Origin: Halosegnis marinus
GTDB taxonomy: Archaea > Halobacteriota > Halobacteria > Halobacteriales > Haloarculaceae
Direction of reading: 5' to 3'
NCBI RefSeq assembly: GCF_029338355.1
Contig: NZ_CP119802.1
Location: 248,001-312,000 of the forward strand
Length of the DNA stretch: 64,000 nt
The notes below the pieces were generated by a model. The model searched no databases. It had not been told where the DNA came from and was given only the letters and a program-made list of their open reading frames with translations. Shown here piece by piece: positions 18,425 to 26,582 of the stretch (its first letter is position 1; every line of letters begins with the position of its first letter). Both the position numbers and the translations under genes were made by a program.

Positions 18425-19096
18425 ATGGCGACGACCGAGGGGACGTTCCGCGTCTACCGCGTGCTCGACGCGGTGGCACACCTGAACCTCCTCGACACGG
18501 CCGAGAGCCGGCTGTACACCGTCTTCGAGTCCGGCTACCCCGACGACCTGCAGGCGACCGTTGACGGCCTCGCCACGGGCGCCCTCGTCTCGGGGACCGT
18601 CGAGGGCGACCCGGACGACCCCGACGAGCCGTGGCACCTGCTCGACGCCGAGCGCGACCCGGACCGGAGCGTCCTCGTGGACTTCGCCACGGGCGTCCGG
18701 TACCCCGAGGTGGCCCGCGAGGCGTGGGATGAGGCCGGCGAGGCGGCCGGCGACGACCCCGTCCGCCCGACCGGGCGCGCGCTCGGCCACGACGGCGACC
18801 CCGCGGGCGAGGTGTGGGTCCAGCCGCGCGACGCGCTCCCGGACGGCGCGTTCACCCTGCCGGCGGTGGCGGGCCGCCTCCCGCTGGAGCCGTGGCTCCG
18901 CGAGTTACCGTACACGGAGGAACGACCCGCCGAACTGCTGGTCGTGGACGCCGGCGGGCCGGGCGAGCCGACGACGGAGCCGTACGGCGTCCTCCTCTTC
19001 TTCACGGCGGCCGGGCACGCGCTGGCCGACCGCTACCGGGAGCGATGGGACCTGCCGCGCGGCGCGGACTCGCGGCCCGACTTCGACCCCTACTGA
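18425..19096 (+). CDS. Conserved haloarchaeal protein (DUF6663-like)
   Basis: A 223-residue acidic protein beginning MATTEGTFRVYRVLDAVAHL. It has no membrane helix or catalytic motif. WHLLDAERDPDRSVLVDFAT and PWLRELPYTEERPAELLVVD look like conserved core strands. I tentatively link it to DUF6663 from memory. Its 3' end overlaps the convergent phosphatase gene by 7 bases. Confidence 0.5.
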   Translation: MATTEGTFRVYRVLDAVAHLNLLDTAESRLYTVFESGYPDDLQATVDGLATGALVSGTVEGDPDDPDEPWHLLDAERDPDRSVLVDFATGVRYPEVAREAWDEAGEAAGDDPVRPTGRALGHDGDPAGEVWVQPRDALPDGAFTLPAVAGRLPLEPWLRELPYTEERPAELLVVDAGGPGEPTTEPYGVLLFFTAAGHALADRYRERWDLPRGADSRPDFDPY

Positions 19097-19542
19097 CGGT
19101 GCGCCGCGAGGTAACAAACCGCGAGCGTACACAGCGCCGGGTGGGCGACCGCGGTTCGCCGGTGTTCGGCGACGACGCCGAACGCCTCGTGGAAGCCGCG
19201 GCCCTCGGCGGCGGCGAGCGCCGTCGCGGCGACGGTCGCGCTACGCGAGACACCGGCCCGGCAGTTGACGAGGACCGGCCCCTCGCCGCGGCGCTCCCGG
19301 ACGGTATCGACGGCGGCGGCGAACTCGGCCGGCGTGTTTCCGGGCCCGTCCACGAGCGGCCGGTGGTGGGTCGTGGCCGCCGACGGGTCGGCCGTGAGTG
19401 AGACGACCGCCGCGAACGACCGCGGGGGCGACTCCGCGGCCGCACGGTTCCCCACGAAGAGGTCGCGGTTCCCGACGCGGCGGACCACGGGGTCGGGGTC
19501 GGCGTACCCGAAGGGACGGACGGCGACGTTCGGGTCCGGCAC
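19090..19542 (-). CDS. Dual-specificity-type protein phosphatase
   Basis: 150 residues with the Cys-phosphatase loop VNCRAGVSRSATVAATAL: nucleophile Cys at about 94 and Arg at about 100 (C-x5-R). An Asp at about 65 (RPLVDGP) could be the general acid. The residue before the Cys is Asn, where most members have His. Likely targets are phosphoproteins or phosphorylated small molecules. No partner kinase is in the window. Confidence 0.75.
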   Translation of the reverse strand: MPDPNVAVRPFGYADPDPVVRRVGNRDLFVGNRAAAESPPRSFAAVVSLTADPSAATTHHRPLVDGPGNTPAEFAAAVDTVRERRGEGPVLVNCRAGVSRSATVAATALAAAEGRGFHEAFGVVAEHRRTAVAHPALCTLAVCYLAAHRQ

Positions 19543-19575
19543 GGGAACGGGACGTGCCGACCCTCCGGCAAAGCG

Positions 19576-20382
19576 TTACCGCTCCAGGCCGAGGTCGTGG
19601 CTCATCGAGTTCCCGGGCCGCGGCACGCCCTTCGCGGTGTACGTCTCGCCGTCCACGAACGACGCGGCGGGCGAGGCGAGGAACACGGCGAGGTCGGCTA
19701 TCTCCTCGGGGTGGCCGATGCGGCGGCTGGTCTTCTCGCGCGGGGGCATGTCGGACTCGTCGATGCCGAGCGTCTCCGCGACGCCGGGCGTCTGGACGAG
19801 ACCGGGCGCGATGCAGTTGACGCGGACGCCGTCAGAGTCCCACTCCGTCGCGAGCGTCTCGGTCAGCCGGATGATGGCGGCCTTCGCCGCGCCGTAGTGG
19901 CTCTCGCCGGGCGCGGCGTGCTGGCCGTTGACCGAGGCCATGTTGAGTATCGTGCCGCCGTCGCCCCCCTCGGACTCGCGGAGGTACTCGCCCGCGACCT
20001 GACAGCAGCGGTAGGTGCCGCCGAGGTTCAGGTCGGTGACGGCGTCCCAGCCGCCCTCGGAGATGTCCTCGAAGGCGGCGACGAACTCGCCGCCCGCGTT
20101 GTTGACGACGACGTCGAGGCCGCCGAGGTCGTCGGCCGCGGCGGCGAAGAACGCCTCCACGTCCTCGCGCTCGCGCACGTCGCACTCGTAGGCGACCGCG
20201 CGCCCGCCGTCGCCCTCGTTGATGCCATCGGCGACCGGGCCGACGCGGTCCATCGACCGCGAGCAAATGGCCACGTCCGCGCCCGCGGCGGCGAACGTCT
20301 CCGCGATTGCCTGACCGATACCCTGCGACGCGCCCGTGACGAGCACGTTCGCGCCCGCGACCGAGAAGTCGGGTGCCTGCAT
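19576..20382 (-). CDS. Short-chain dehydrogenase/reductase (FabG-like)
   Basis: A 268-residue classical SDR. Cofactor motif TGASQGIGQAIAE (about 16-28), NNAGGEF, the catalytic Ser in NMASVNG and Tyr-x3-Lys in SHYGAAKAA. The C-terminal tail includes FVDGETYTAKGV. The substrate cannot be told from sequence; sugar or 3-oxoacyl reductase roles are typical. Confidence 0.8.
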   Translation of the reverse strand: MQAPDFSVAGANVLVTGASQGIGQAIAETFAAAGADVAICSRSMDRVGPVADGINEGDGGRAVAYECDVREREDVEAFFAAAADDLGGLDVVVNNAGGEFVAAFEDISEGGWDAVTDLNLGGTYRCCQVAGEYLRESEGGDGGTILNMASVNGQHAAPGESHYGAAKAAIIRLTETLATEWDSDGVRVNCIAPGLVQTPGVAETLGIDESDMPPREKTSRRIGHPEEIADLAVFLASPAASFVDGETYTAKGVPRPGNSMSHDLGLER

Positions 20383-20432
20383 ACGGTTCGACGGGGAGGG
20401 GGACCACTTCGCTCTGTCGCTCGCGCCGTCGG

Positions 20433-20621
20433 CTATCCGAACAGCGCCGGGAGCAGGACGACGAAGAACAGCACCACGAGCACGGCGACGAGCAGGAGGC
20501 CGCCGAGCAGGAGCGGGTCGGCCGCCCCGACGACGAACACCCGGCCGAGCGCGACGACGAGCGCGCCCGTGGCGGTGCCGGCGACGACCTGGAGCGTGGA
20601 GGGTTCGGCGAGTTCGACCAC
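20433..20621 (-). CDS. Small two-helix membrane protein
   Basis: 62 residues with two strongly hydrophobic segments (about 10-31 and 36-60) and almost no loop. No family recognised. It lies between an SDR and a divergent FAH hydrolase. Confidence 0.5.
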   Translation of the reverse strand: MVELAEPSTLQVVAGTATGALVVALGRVFVVGAADPLLLGGLLLVAVLVVLFFVVLLPALFG

Positions 20622-20699
20622 ACCCCCTCTACGCCCCGGGGGGACTCAAGCTTGCGGGCGCTCGGAAACCCTTATTCGCCCGCCACGAGAGCGCCGGGT

Positions 20700-21464
20700 A
20701 TGCGACGCATCCGCTTTCGCGACCACGCGGGCGACGTGCGCCTCGGCGAACTCGCCGACGACGAGATACACGCGTTTCCCCACGACGGGAGCCGCATCGC
20801 GGGCGCGGAGACGTTCGACCCCGCGGGCGTCGATGTCCTCCCCCCGTGCGAGCCGTCGAAGATAGTGTGCGTCGGCCTCAACTACGCCGACCACGCCGAC
20901 GAGCAGGGGAAGGACGTCCCCGACCGTCCCCTGCTGTTCCTGAAGCCGCCGAACACCCTCGCCGGCCACGGCGACGACGTGACGCTCCCCGCGGGGAAGG
21001 AGCGCATCGACCACGAGGCCGAACTCGGCGTGGTCATCGGCGAGCGGGCCGCGAAGGTGTCCGCCGACGAGGCGATGGAGTACGTCGCGGGGTACACCTG
21101 CGTCAACGACCTCTCGAACCGCGACGACCAGAACGTCGAGCAGAACTGGGTGCGCGGCAAGGCGTTCGACGAGTCGGCCCCCGTCGGCCCCGTCCTCGCC
21201 ACGCCCGACGAGGTGCCCGACGACGCGGCCGTGCGCTGTCGCGTCAACGGCGACCTCCGGCAGGACTCCTCGCGCGACCGCTTCATCTTCCCCGTCCCCG
21301 ACCTGATCGAGGAGGTAACGACCTACCTCACCCTCGAACCCGGCGACGTGATATCGACCGGGACGCCGGAGGGCGTCGGTCCCCTCGCCGACGGCGACGA
21401 GGTCGAGGTCGAGGTCGAGGGCGTCGGGACCCTGACCAACACCGTCACGATACCCGGCGAGTAG
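20700..21464 (+). CDS. Fumarylacetoacetate hydrolase-family protein
   Basis: 254 residues, starting at ATG 20700, 28 bases after a CTTATT TATA-like box. The FAH fold is shown by KIVCVGLNYADHADE, the metal-binding ERIDHEAELGVVIGE, GYTCVNDLSNRD and GDVISTGTPEGVGPL. Family members hydrolyse or decarboxylate acylpyruvates or 2-hydroxyhepta-dienedioates, and some are oxaloacetate decarboxylases. The substrate is not predictable here. Confidence 0.85.
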   Translation: MRRIRFRDHAGDVRLGELADDEIHAFPHDGSRIAGAETFDPAGVDVLPPCEPSKIVCVGLNYADHADEQGKDVPDRPLLFLKPPNTLAGHGDDVTLPAGKERIDHEAELGVVIGERAAKVSADEAMEYVAGYTCVNDLSNRDDQNVEQNWVRGKAFDESAPVGPVLATPDEVPDDAAVRCRVNGDLRQDSSRDRFIFPVPDLIEEVTTYLTLEPGDVISTGTPEGVGPLADGDEVEVEVEGVGTLTNTVTIPGE

Positions 21465-21495
21465 GCTTTTTCTCGCCGCGGCCGAACCCTCCGGT

Positions 21496-21915
21496 ATGAA
21501 CGTCCGCTCCTCCGACCTCGCGGCGTACGTCCTCCTCGCGCTCCCGGTTCTGGCGGGGCTCCTCCTGTGGGGCGCGCTTCCCGACCGGATGGCCATCCAC
21601 TTCGGAACGAGCGGCGCGCCGGACAACTACGTGGCGCGGCCGCTCGGCGTCGTGCTCGCGCCCGGCGTCGGCCTGTTCGCCGTCCTCGTGACCCGGTACG
21701 CGCCCGACTGGCTGAGCAGGACGTACACGGCCCCGCAGGTGGAGCGCGCGACGGTGGTGTTCGTCGCCGGCGTCGTCGCCTACGTGCAGGGGTTCGTCCT
21801 CGCGTGGAACCTCGGCTACCGCGCCGACCCGACGCTGCTCGCGGTGGCCCCGGTGCTGGTCGCCGCGGGCGCGTTCGCGGTGTACACCTACGCGCGCGGC
21901 GGCGCCTCGGCCTGA
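21496..21915 (+). CDS. DUF1648-domain membrane protein
   Basis: 139 residues, four predicted membrane helices. The DUF1648 signature LPDRMAIHFGTSGAPDNYVA lies just after helix 1. Its last base is the first base of the next gene, which has the same domain, so the two may form a heteromer. Function unknown. Confidence 0.65.
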   Translation: MNVRSSDLAAYVLLALPVLAGLLLWGALPDRMAIHFGTSGAPDNYVARPLGVVLAPGVGLFAVLVTRYAPDWLSRTYTAPQVERATVVFVAGVVAYVQGFVLAWNLGYRADPTLLAVAPVLVAAGAFAVYTYARGGASA

Positions 21916-22535
21916 TGGCGCGGCGGCTGGACGCGCTCGGTATCGGCGCGTGCCTCCTGCTCGCGGGCCTGTTCGCCGCGACGTACGCCGCGCTCCCCGA
22001 CACCCTCGTCACCCACTGGAACGCCGCGAACGAGCCGGACGGCCGGCTCGCACGGCCCGTCCTCGTCGCCGTCTCGCTCGCGCTCGTCGCCGGGACGTAC
22101 GGCCTGTTCCGCGCGCTCGCGTGGGCCGTGCCCGACGTCGAGGCCGACGACCCGCTGTATCTCACGGTCGCGGGGGCGACGCTCGCCTTTCTCGTAGCCG
22201 TCGACGGCTTCCTCGTCGCGTGGAACCTCGGTTACCGCCTCCCGGTCGGGACCGTCGTCCCCGTCGCCGTCGGGGCGCTGCTCGCCGTCCTCGGCGGCGC
22301 GATGGTCCGGTTCGACACGGCCGCGAGCGGCGCGACGTGGCCGACGGACCCGACGCAGCGCGCGCACGTCTCGCGCACCGTGGGCGGGAGCCTCGTGGTC
22401 GCGGGGGGCTGGTGTCTCGCCGGCCTCGTCGTGCCCGAACACGCGACCGTGCTCGTCGTCCTCGGCGCGACGGTCGTGCCGCTGGTCGGCCTCGGCTACG
22501 CCGTCGCCACGCTCCCCGCGAACGACAACGCCTAA
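21915..22535 (+). CDS. SdpI/DUF1648-like membrane protein
   Basis: 206 residues with about six membrane helices. It repeats the DUF1648 signature (LPDTLVTHWNAANEPDGRLA) and adds a C-terminal part with PTDPTQRAHVSRTVGGSLVVAG, similar to SdpI immunity proteins. ATG 21915 shares a base with the previous stop. SdpI protects Bacillus from a toxin; here only the fold resemblance is seen. Confidence 0.65.
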   Translation: MARRLDALGIGACLLLAGLFAATYAALPDTLVTHWNAANEPDGRLARPVLVAVSLALVAGTYGLFRALAWAVPDVEADDPLYLTVAGATLAFLVAVDGFLVAWNLGYRLPVGTVVPVAVGALLAVLGGAMVRFDTAASGATWPTDPTQRAHVSRTVGGSLVVAGGWCLAGLVVPEHATVLVVLGATVVPLVGLGYAVATLPANDNA

Positions 22536-22537
22536 GT

Positions 22538-22551
22538 TTAGGCTTGCCTAA
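22538..22551. promoter_or_regulatory. DtxR/Idr-like iron box
   Basis: TTAGGC-TT-GCCTAA is a perfect inverted repeat and resembles DtxR/IdeR-type metal-repressor sites. It begins 3 bases after the stop of the membrane protein gene and ends 9 bases before the GTG of the next gene, where a leaderless promoter would lie. Binding would block initiation when iron is high. The regulator gene is not in the window. Confidence 0.6.
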
Positions 22552-22560
22552 TCCCGCGGC

Positions 22561-23100
22561 GTGAAGCTGACGCGACGGGACGCGCTGGCCGCGCTCTCGG
22601 GGGCCGGCATCGTCGCCGCGGGCGGCGCGGCCGCGCTCGCGCGCGAGGACATCGACGCCGGGGACGGGGACGGAGAGCCGTCGCTGGACCGCGTGCTCGC
22701 CACGCTCGTCGCGGCCGCGGAGACGACGTACCCGAGCGAGGTGGAGGGGATTCCGGACTTCGTGGAGGCGTACTCGCTCGGGCGCATCGAGGGGCGCGAG
22801 GGGTATCTGGCGGGGGTGCGCGAGGCCGTCGGCCAACTGGACGAGACGGCGCGCGCGTGGGAGGGGGCACCGTTCGCTGACCTCGACGGCGCGACCCGCG
22901 ACGACGTGCTCCGCTCGCTCGGCGTCCACACCGCCGAGGAGGTGCCCGACGGCACCATCCCCGAGCGCGTCCGCTACTACGTCGTGAACGAGGTGCTGTA
23001 CGCGCTGTACGCGTCGCCGACCGGGGGCCGGCTGGTCGGCATCGAGAACCCGCAGGGGTACCCCGGCGGGACGGAGAGTTACCGGCGGGGGCCGCGGTGA
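22561..23100 (+). CDS. Tat-exported gluconate 2-dehydrogenase subunit 3-like protein
   Basis: 179 residues starting at GTG 22561. The N-terminus has a twin-arginine signal (LTRRDALAALSGAGIVAAGG). The body (DRVLATLVAAAETTYPSEVEGIPDFVE, YYVVNEVLYALYASPTGG, GYPGGTESYRRGP) matches the small subunit of membrane-bound gluconate 2-dehydrogenase-type flavoprotein complexes. It probably carries its GMC partner out through Tat, because that partner lacks a signal. The stop overlaps the GMC start (GTGA). Confidence 0.8.
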   Translation: MKLTRRDALAALSGAGIVAAGGAAALAREDIDAGDGDGEPSLDRVLATLVAAAETTYPSEVEGIPDFVEAYSLGRIEGREGYLAGVREAVGQLDETARAWEGAPFADLDGATRDDVLRSLGVHTAEEVPDGTIPERVRYYVVNEVLYALYASPTGGRLVGIENPQGYPGGTESYRRGPR

Positions 23101-24683
23101 GCCGCGTCTGTGTCGTCGGCGCGGGGCCGGCGGGCGCGCTCGTCGCGGACCGCCTCGCCGACCGCGGCCACGACGTGACCGTGCTGGAGGCCGGCCCGCG
23201 CTTCGACCCGGGCGAGGACCGCGAGCGCATGGAGCGCGCCATCCGCCCGGCCCACACGGACCCCGAGGTGTGGGAGATGGGCGGCGACCGGGACGCCTTC
23301 ACCGCGTCGGGGCCGCACTACTACCCGCTGAACGTCTCCCGCGTGAAGGGCGTGGGCGGCTCCACGAACCACTGGCAGGGGATGGTGATGCGGCTCCACG
23401 AGGCGGACCTCGCCGGCGCGAACAACGGCCCTGCGTGGCCGCTCTCGTACGAGGACCTCCGCCCCTACTACCTCGCCGCGGAGCGCGCGCTCGGCGTCGC
23501 CGGGGCCTCGGACAACCCCTACGCGCCGCCCCGGGAGGAACCGCATCCGATGCCGGCGTTCCCCCCCTCCTACTCGGACTCGCTGTTCGCCGAGGCGTGC
23601 GAGGCCGTCGGCGTCGATATGCACTCGGTGCCGAACGCGCGCAACTCCGAGCCGTACGACGACCGGTCGGCCTGCGTCGGCTACGGCACCTGCAAGCCGG
23701 TCTGCGCCTCGGGCGCGAAGTACTCGGCCGACCACACGATAGCGAAGGCGGAGGCGAAGGGCGTCGAGGTGGTCGCCGAGGCCCCCGTCCAGCGACTCGT
23801 CACCGACGCGTCGGGCGAGCGCGTCGCCCGCGCCGAGTACGTGACGGAGGGCGAGACGCGCACGCTCGACGCCGACGGGTTCGTCCTCGCCGCGGGCGGC
23901 GTCGAGATTCCCCGCCTGCTCCTGCTGTCGGCCGACGACGCCCACCCCGACGGGCTGGCGAACTCCTCGGGGCTCGTCGGACGCTACTTCCACGAACACC
24001 TGTTCGCGGGGATGGGCGGGACGCTCGACGAGCCGACGAGACAGAACCACGTCGGCTTCATCACCTCGGAGTCCCACCGGTTCTACGACGACCCCGGCGC
24101 GGGGACGGACGCGATTCCCGCGTCGGACGCCGACCTCGCCCCGTTCAAACTGGAGTTCCTCAACTACGCCGGCCCCTCGCCCGTGGAGATGGCGCTCGCC
24201 GGCGACGGGTGGGGAGACGACCTGCTCGACAGGCTCCGGGACGCCTACGGCACCCACGTGGCGATGGGCGGCCTCGTCGGGCAGCCCCCGCTCGCGCGCA
24301 ACCGCATCCGGCTGGACGAGTCGCGCACGGACGACCACGGCAACCCCGTCCCCGACGTGGTGTGGGAGATAGACGCGAAGACCCGGCGCACCCTCGCCCG
24401 CGCCAACGAGATACAGCGCGCCGTGCTGGAGGCGATGGGCGTCGATATCGGATGGTCCGTCGGTCCCGAGAACACCGGCCCCGCGTACCACCACATGGGG
24501 ACGACGCGGATGAGCCGCGACCCCGACGCGGGCGTCGTCCGCCCCGACTGCCGCACCCACGACGTGGCCAACCTCTGGCTCCCCTCCTCCTCGGTGTTCC
24601 CCAACGGCGGGGCGGTGAACCCGACGCTCACCATCGCGGCCCTCGCCCTCCGAACCGCGGACGCCGTCGATTCGGCCTTGTGA
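23097..24683 (+). CDS. GMC-family FAD oxidoreductase (gluconate/sorbose dehydrogenase-like)
   Basis: 528 residues. An FAD-binding Rossmann motif at the very N-terminus (VCVVGAGPAGALVADRLADR), GGSTNHWQGMVMRL, a Cys-containing block CVGYGTCKPVCASGAKYSA typical of gluconate or fructose dehydrogenase large subunits, and the C-terminal HHMGTTRM and GGAVNPTLTIAAL motifs. It oxidises a sugar or polyol and passes electrons to the respiratory chain. No cytochrome subunit follows. It shares the iron-box promoter with its small subunit. Confidence 0.85.
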   Translation: MSRVCVVGAGPAGALVADRLADRGHDVTVLEAGPRFDPGEDRERMERAIRPAHTDPEVWEMGGDRDAFTASGPHYYPLNVSRVKGVGGSTNHWQGMVMRLHEADLAGANNGPAWPLSYEDLRPYYLAAERALGVAGASDNPYAPPREEPHPMPAFPPSYSDSLFAEACEAVGVDMHSVPNARNSEPYDDRSACVGYGTCKPVCASGAKYSADHTIAKAEAKGVEVVAEAPVQRLVTDASGERVARAEYVTEGETRTLDADGFVLAAGGVEIPRLLLLSADDAHPDGLANSSGLVGRYFHEHLFAGMGGTLDEPTRQNHVGFITSESHRFYDDPGAGTDAIPASDADLAPFKLEFLNYAGPSPVEMALAGDGWGDDLLDRLRDAYGTHVAMGGLVGQPPLARNRIRLDESRTDDHGNPVPDVVWEIDAKTRRTLARANEIQRAVLEAMGVDIGWSVGPENTGPAYHHMGTTRMSRDPDAGVVRPDCRTHDVANLWLPSSSVFPNGGAVNPTLTIAALALRTADAVDSAL

Positions 24684-24821
24684 ATCTCTACCAGAGGAGG
24701 ACCAACCCTTTTACCTCGCCGCCGAAGGGTCGGGTACGGATGTTCCTCCCCTCCGCGTGACTGCGCTGGTCTCCGCCGCCAGCCACGGTTGCCCGCCCGC
24801 CAACCGCCGACACTGGCACGC

Positions 24822-26057
24822 ATGTCACGCACGATACTCGCCGCACGAACCGACAGTGGAACCGCCGACACGACCGAACTAGCCGCGCTGCTGGCGGCCG
24901 AGGGCCACGAGGTGTGTGCGACCCTCGCCGCGACCCGGCGCGAACACCCGGACACGAACCTCGGGCCCGCGCTGCTCGACCGCGTCGCGACGGCCGTTCG
25001 CGACCACGACGCGGAGACCGTCGCCGTCGACGCCGACCTCACGCCCGCACAGACGCTCGCCGTCGCCGACGAACTGCCCGACGGGGTCCGCGTCCGCGAC
25101 CGCACGCGAGTCGTCCTCGACACCTTCGCCGACCGCGCCGGCACCGAGGCCGCCCGCGTCCAGGTCCGCATCGGCCGGCTGGAGTACGAGCGGGAGCTCC
25201 AGCGCGAACTGCTCTCGGCCGGCGACGTCGAGGGGTTCTGGCCGGACGACGACCACCGGAGCGTCCGGGCCATCGAGCGACGGCTGACCAAAGCCCGTGC
25301 GGAACTCCGGGACCTCCCCGACCCGCGCGAGCGCTACCGCGACCGGCGCGAGGCGGGGTTCGACCTCGTGGCCGTCGTCGGCTACACGAACGCCGGGAAG
25401 TCCACCCTCGTCCGACGGCTCGCGGACGACATGACGCTCGACCGGGCGGGGAGCGGCAGCGCGAGCGTCGAGGACCGTCCCTTCGAGACGCTCTCGACGA
25501 CGACCCGGCGGGCGACGTTGAACGGAAGGCGCGTCCTGCTCACCGACACCGTCGGGTTCGTCTCCGACCTCCCGCACGACCTCGTCCGGTCGTTCGACGC
25601 CACGTTCGCGGCCGCCTACGAGGCCGACGCCGTCCTGCTCGTCGTCGACGCCGCGGACCCGCCCGAGCGCATGGCGCGCAAGGTCCGGGTCGCGCGCGAA
25701 CAGCTCTCGGACGCCGACGGGACCGTGGTTCCCGTCCTCAACAAGACGGACGCCGCGAGCGACGAGCGACTCCGCGCGGCGGCCGACCGCTTCGACGGCC
25801 CCGTGACCGCGAGCGCGACGGAGGGCGACCTCGCCGACGTGCGCGAGCGCCTGCTCGACGCGCTCCCGACCGCGACGGCCACCCTCGACCTGCCGAACGA
25901 CGGCGAGAGCATGTCGCTCGTCTCGTGGTGTCACGACCGCGCGGACGTGCGCTCCGTCGAGTACGGCGAGCGGGTCACGGTCGAACTGGCCGGGAACCCG
26001 GCGGTCGTCGCGGAGGCCGAACGTCGCGCTTCAGAAGGGGAGGCCGCCGGCCAGTAG
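24822..26057 (+). CDS. hflX: HflX-type GTPase
   Basis: 411 residues starting at ATG 24822. N-terminal HflX domain (about 1-115), a coiled region (VRIGRLEYERELQREL), then the G domain from about 180: GYTNAGKST (G1), LLTDTVGFVSDLPHDLVRSF (G3 and neighbour), LNKTDA (G4). HflX binds the large ribosomal subunit and splits stalled ribosomes under stress. The last 27 bases overlap the convergent membrane protein gene. Confidence 0.9.
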   Translation: MSRTILAARTDSGTADTTELAALLAAEGHEVCATLAATRREHPDTNLGPALLDRVATAVRDHDAETVAVDADLTPAQTLAVADELPDGVRVRDRTRVVLDTFADRAGTEAARVQVRIGRLEYERELQRELLSAGDVEGFWPDDDHRSVRAIERRLTKARAELRDLPDPRERYRDRREAGFDLVAVVGYTNAGKSTLVRRLADDMTLDRAGSGSASVEDRPFETLSTTTRRATLNGRRVLLTDTVGFVSDLPHDLVRSFDATFAAAYEADAVLLVVDAADPPERMARKVRVAREQLSDADGTVVPVLNKTDAASDERLRAAADRFDGPVTASATEGDLADVRERLLDALPTATATLDLPNDGESMSLVSWCHDRADVRSVEYGERVTVELAGNPAVVAEAERRASEGEAAGQ

Positions 26058-26525
26058 CCCGGCGTCGATGAGAAGCAGGACGGCGAGCGCGGCCGCGCCG
26101 CGCAGGAACGGCTTCGCCTCGCGGGCCGGTTCGCGGAGCTTGCCGGCGTCGAGGCCCCGGCGCAGGCGCGCGCCGGCGATCTCGACGAGCGCGGTCATCG
26201 CGACCCAGAGGACGAGCATCGTGAGAACGAGGTGTCCGCGGGGCGACCCGACCAGCGACTCGAACGTGTAGAGGTTCCCGGCCTGGTGGCCCCCCGTCAG
26301 GAGGAGGACGACGGCCGAGGCGCGGGAGACGGTCGTCAGGCCCCCGGTGACGCGGGCGAACGCCTCGTTGCCGATATCGCCCGCGACCGCGGCGGGGTTG
26401 ACGAACAGCGCGACGTAGAGCACGCTCCCCGTGAGCGCGGCGGCGAAGACCATGTGTAACACGTACGACACCGACAGCACCGCCTGATTGACCCCCGACT
26501 GCAGCGGGACCGCGAGGAAATCCAT
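26031..26525 (-). CDS. Four-helix membrane protein (CopD-like)
   Basis: 164 residues with four helices; a His in helix 1 (VLHMVFAAALTGSVLYVALF) and another in GGHQAGNLYTF. The pattern recalls CopD/DUF2269-type membrane proteins that bind heme or copper, but the match is weak. It lies upstream of no obvious metal gene. Confidence 0.5.
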   Translation of the reverse strand: MDFLAVPLQSGVNQAVLSVSYVLHMVFAAALTGSVLYVALFVNPAAVAGDIGNEAFARVTGGLTTVSRASAVVLLLTGGHQAGNLYTFESLVGSPRGHLVLTMLVLWVAMTALVEIAGARLRRGLDAGKLREPAREAKPFLRGAAALAVLLLIDAGLLAGGLPF

Positions 26526-26582
26526 GTGCGGGGGTCGGACGCCGCCCCCCTCAATCTACCGCTCGCGGCGGGTCGGCCCCCG

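Noticed and set aside
21467-21471. Poly-T terminator after the FAH gene
   Set aside because: The T run is also at leaderless TATA distance from the next start (21496), so it cannot be assigned to termination rather than initiation.
24684-24821. Small genes between the GMC gene and hflX
   Set aside because: Frames here are short and without conserved-looking features; the stretch looks like a promoter.
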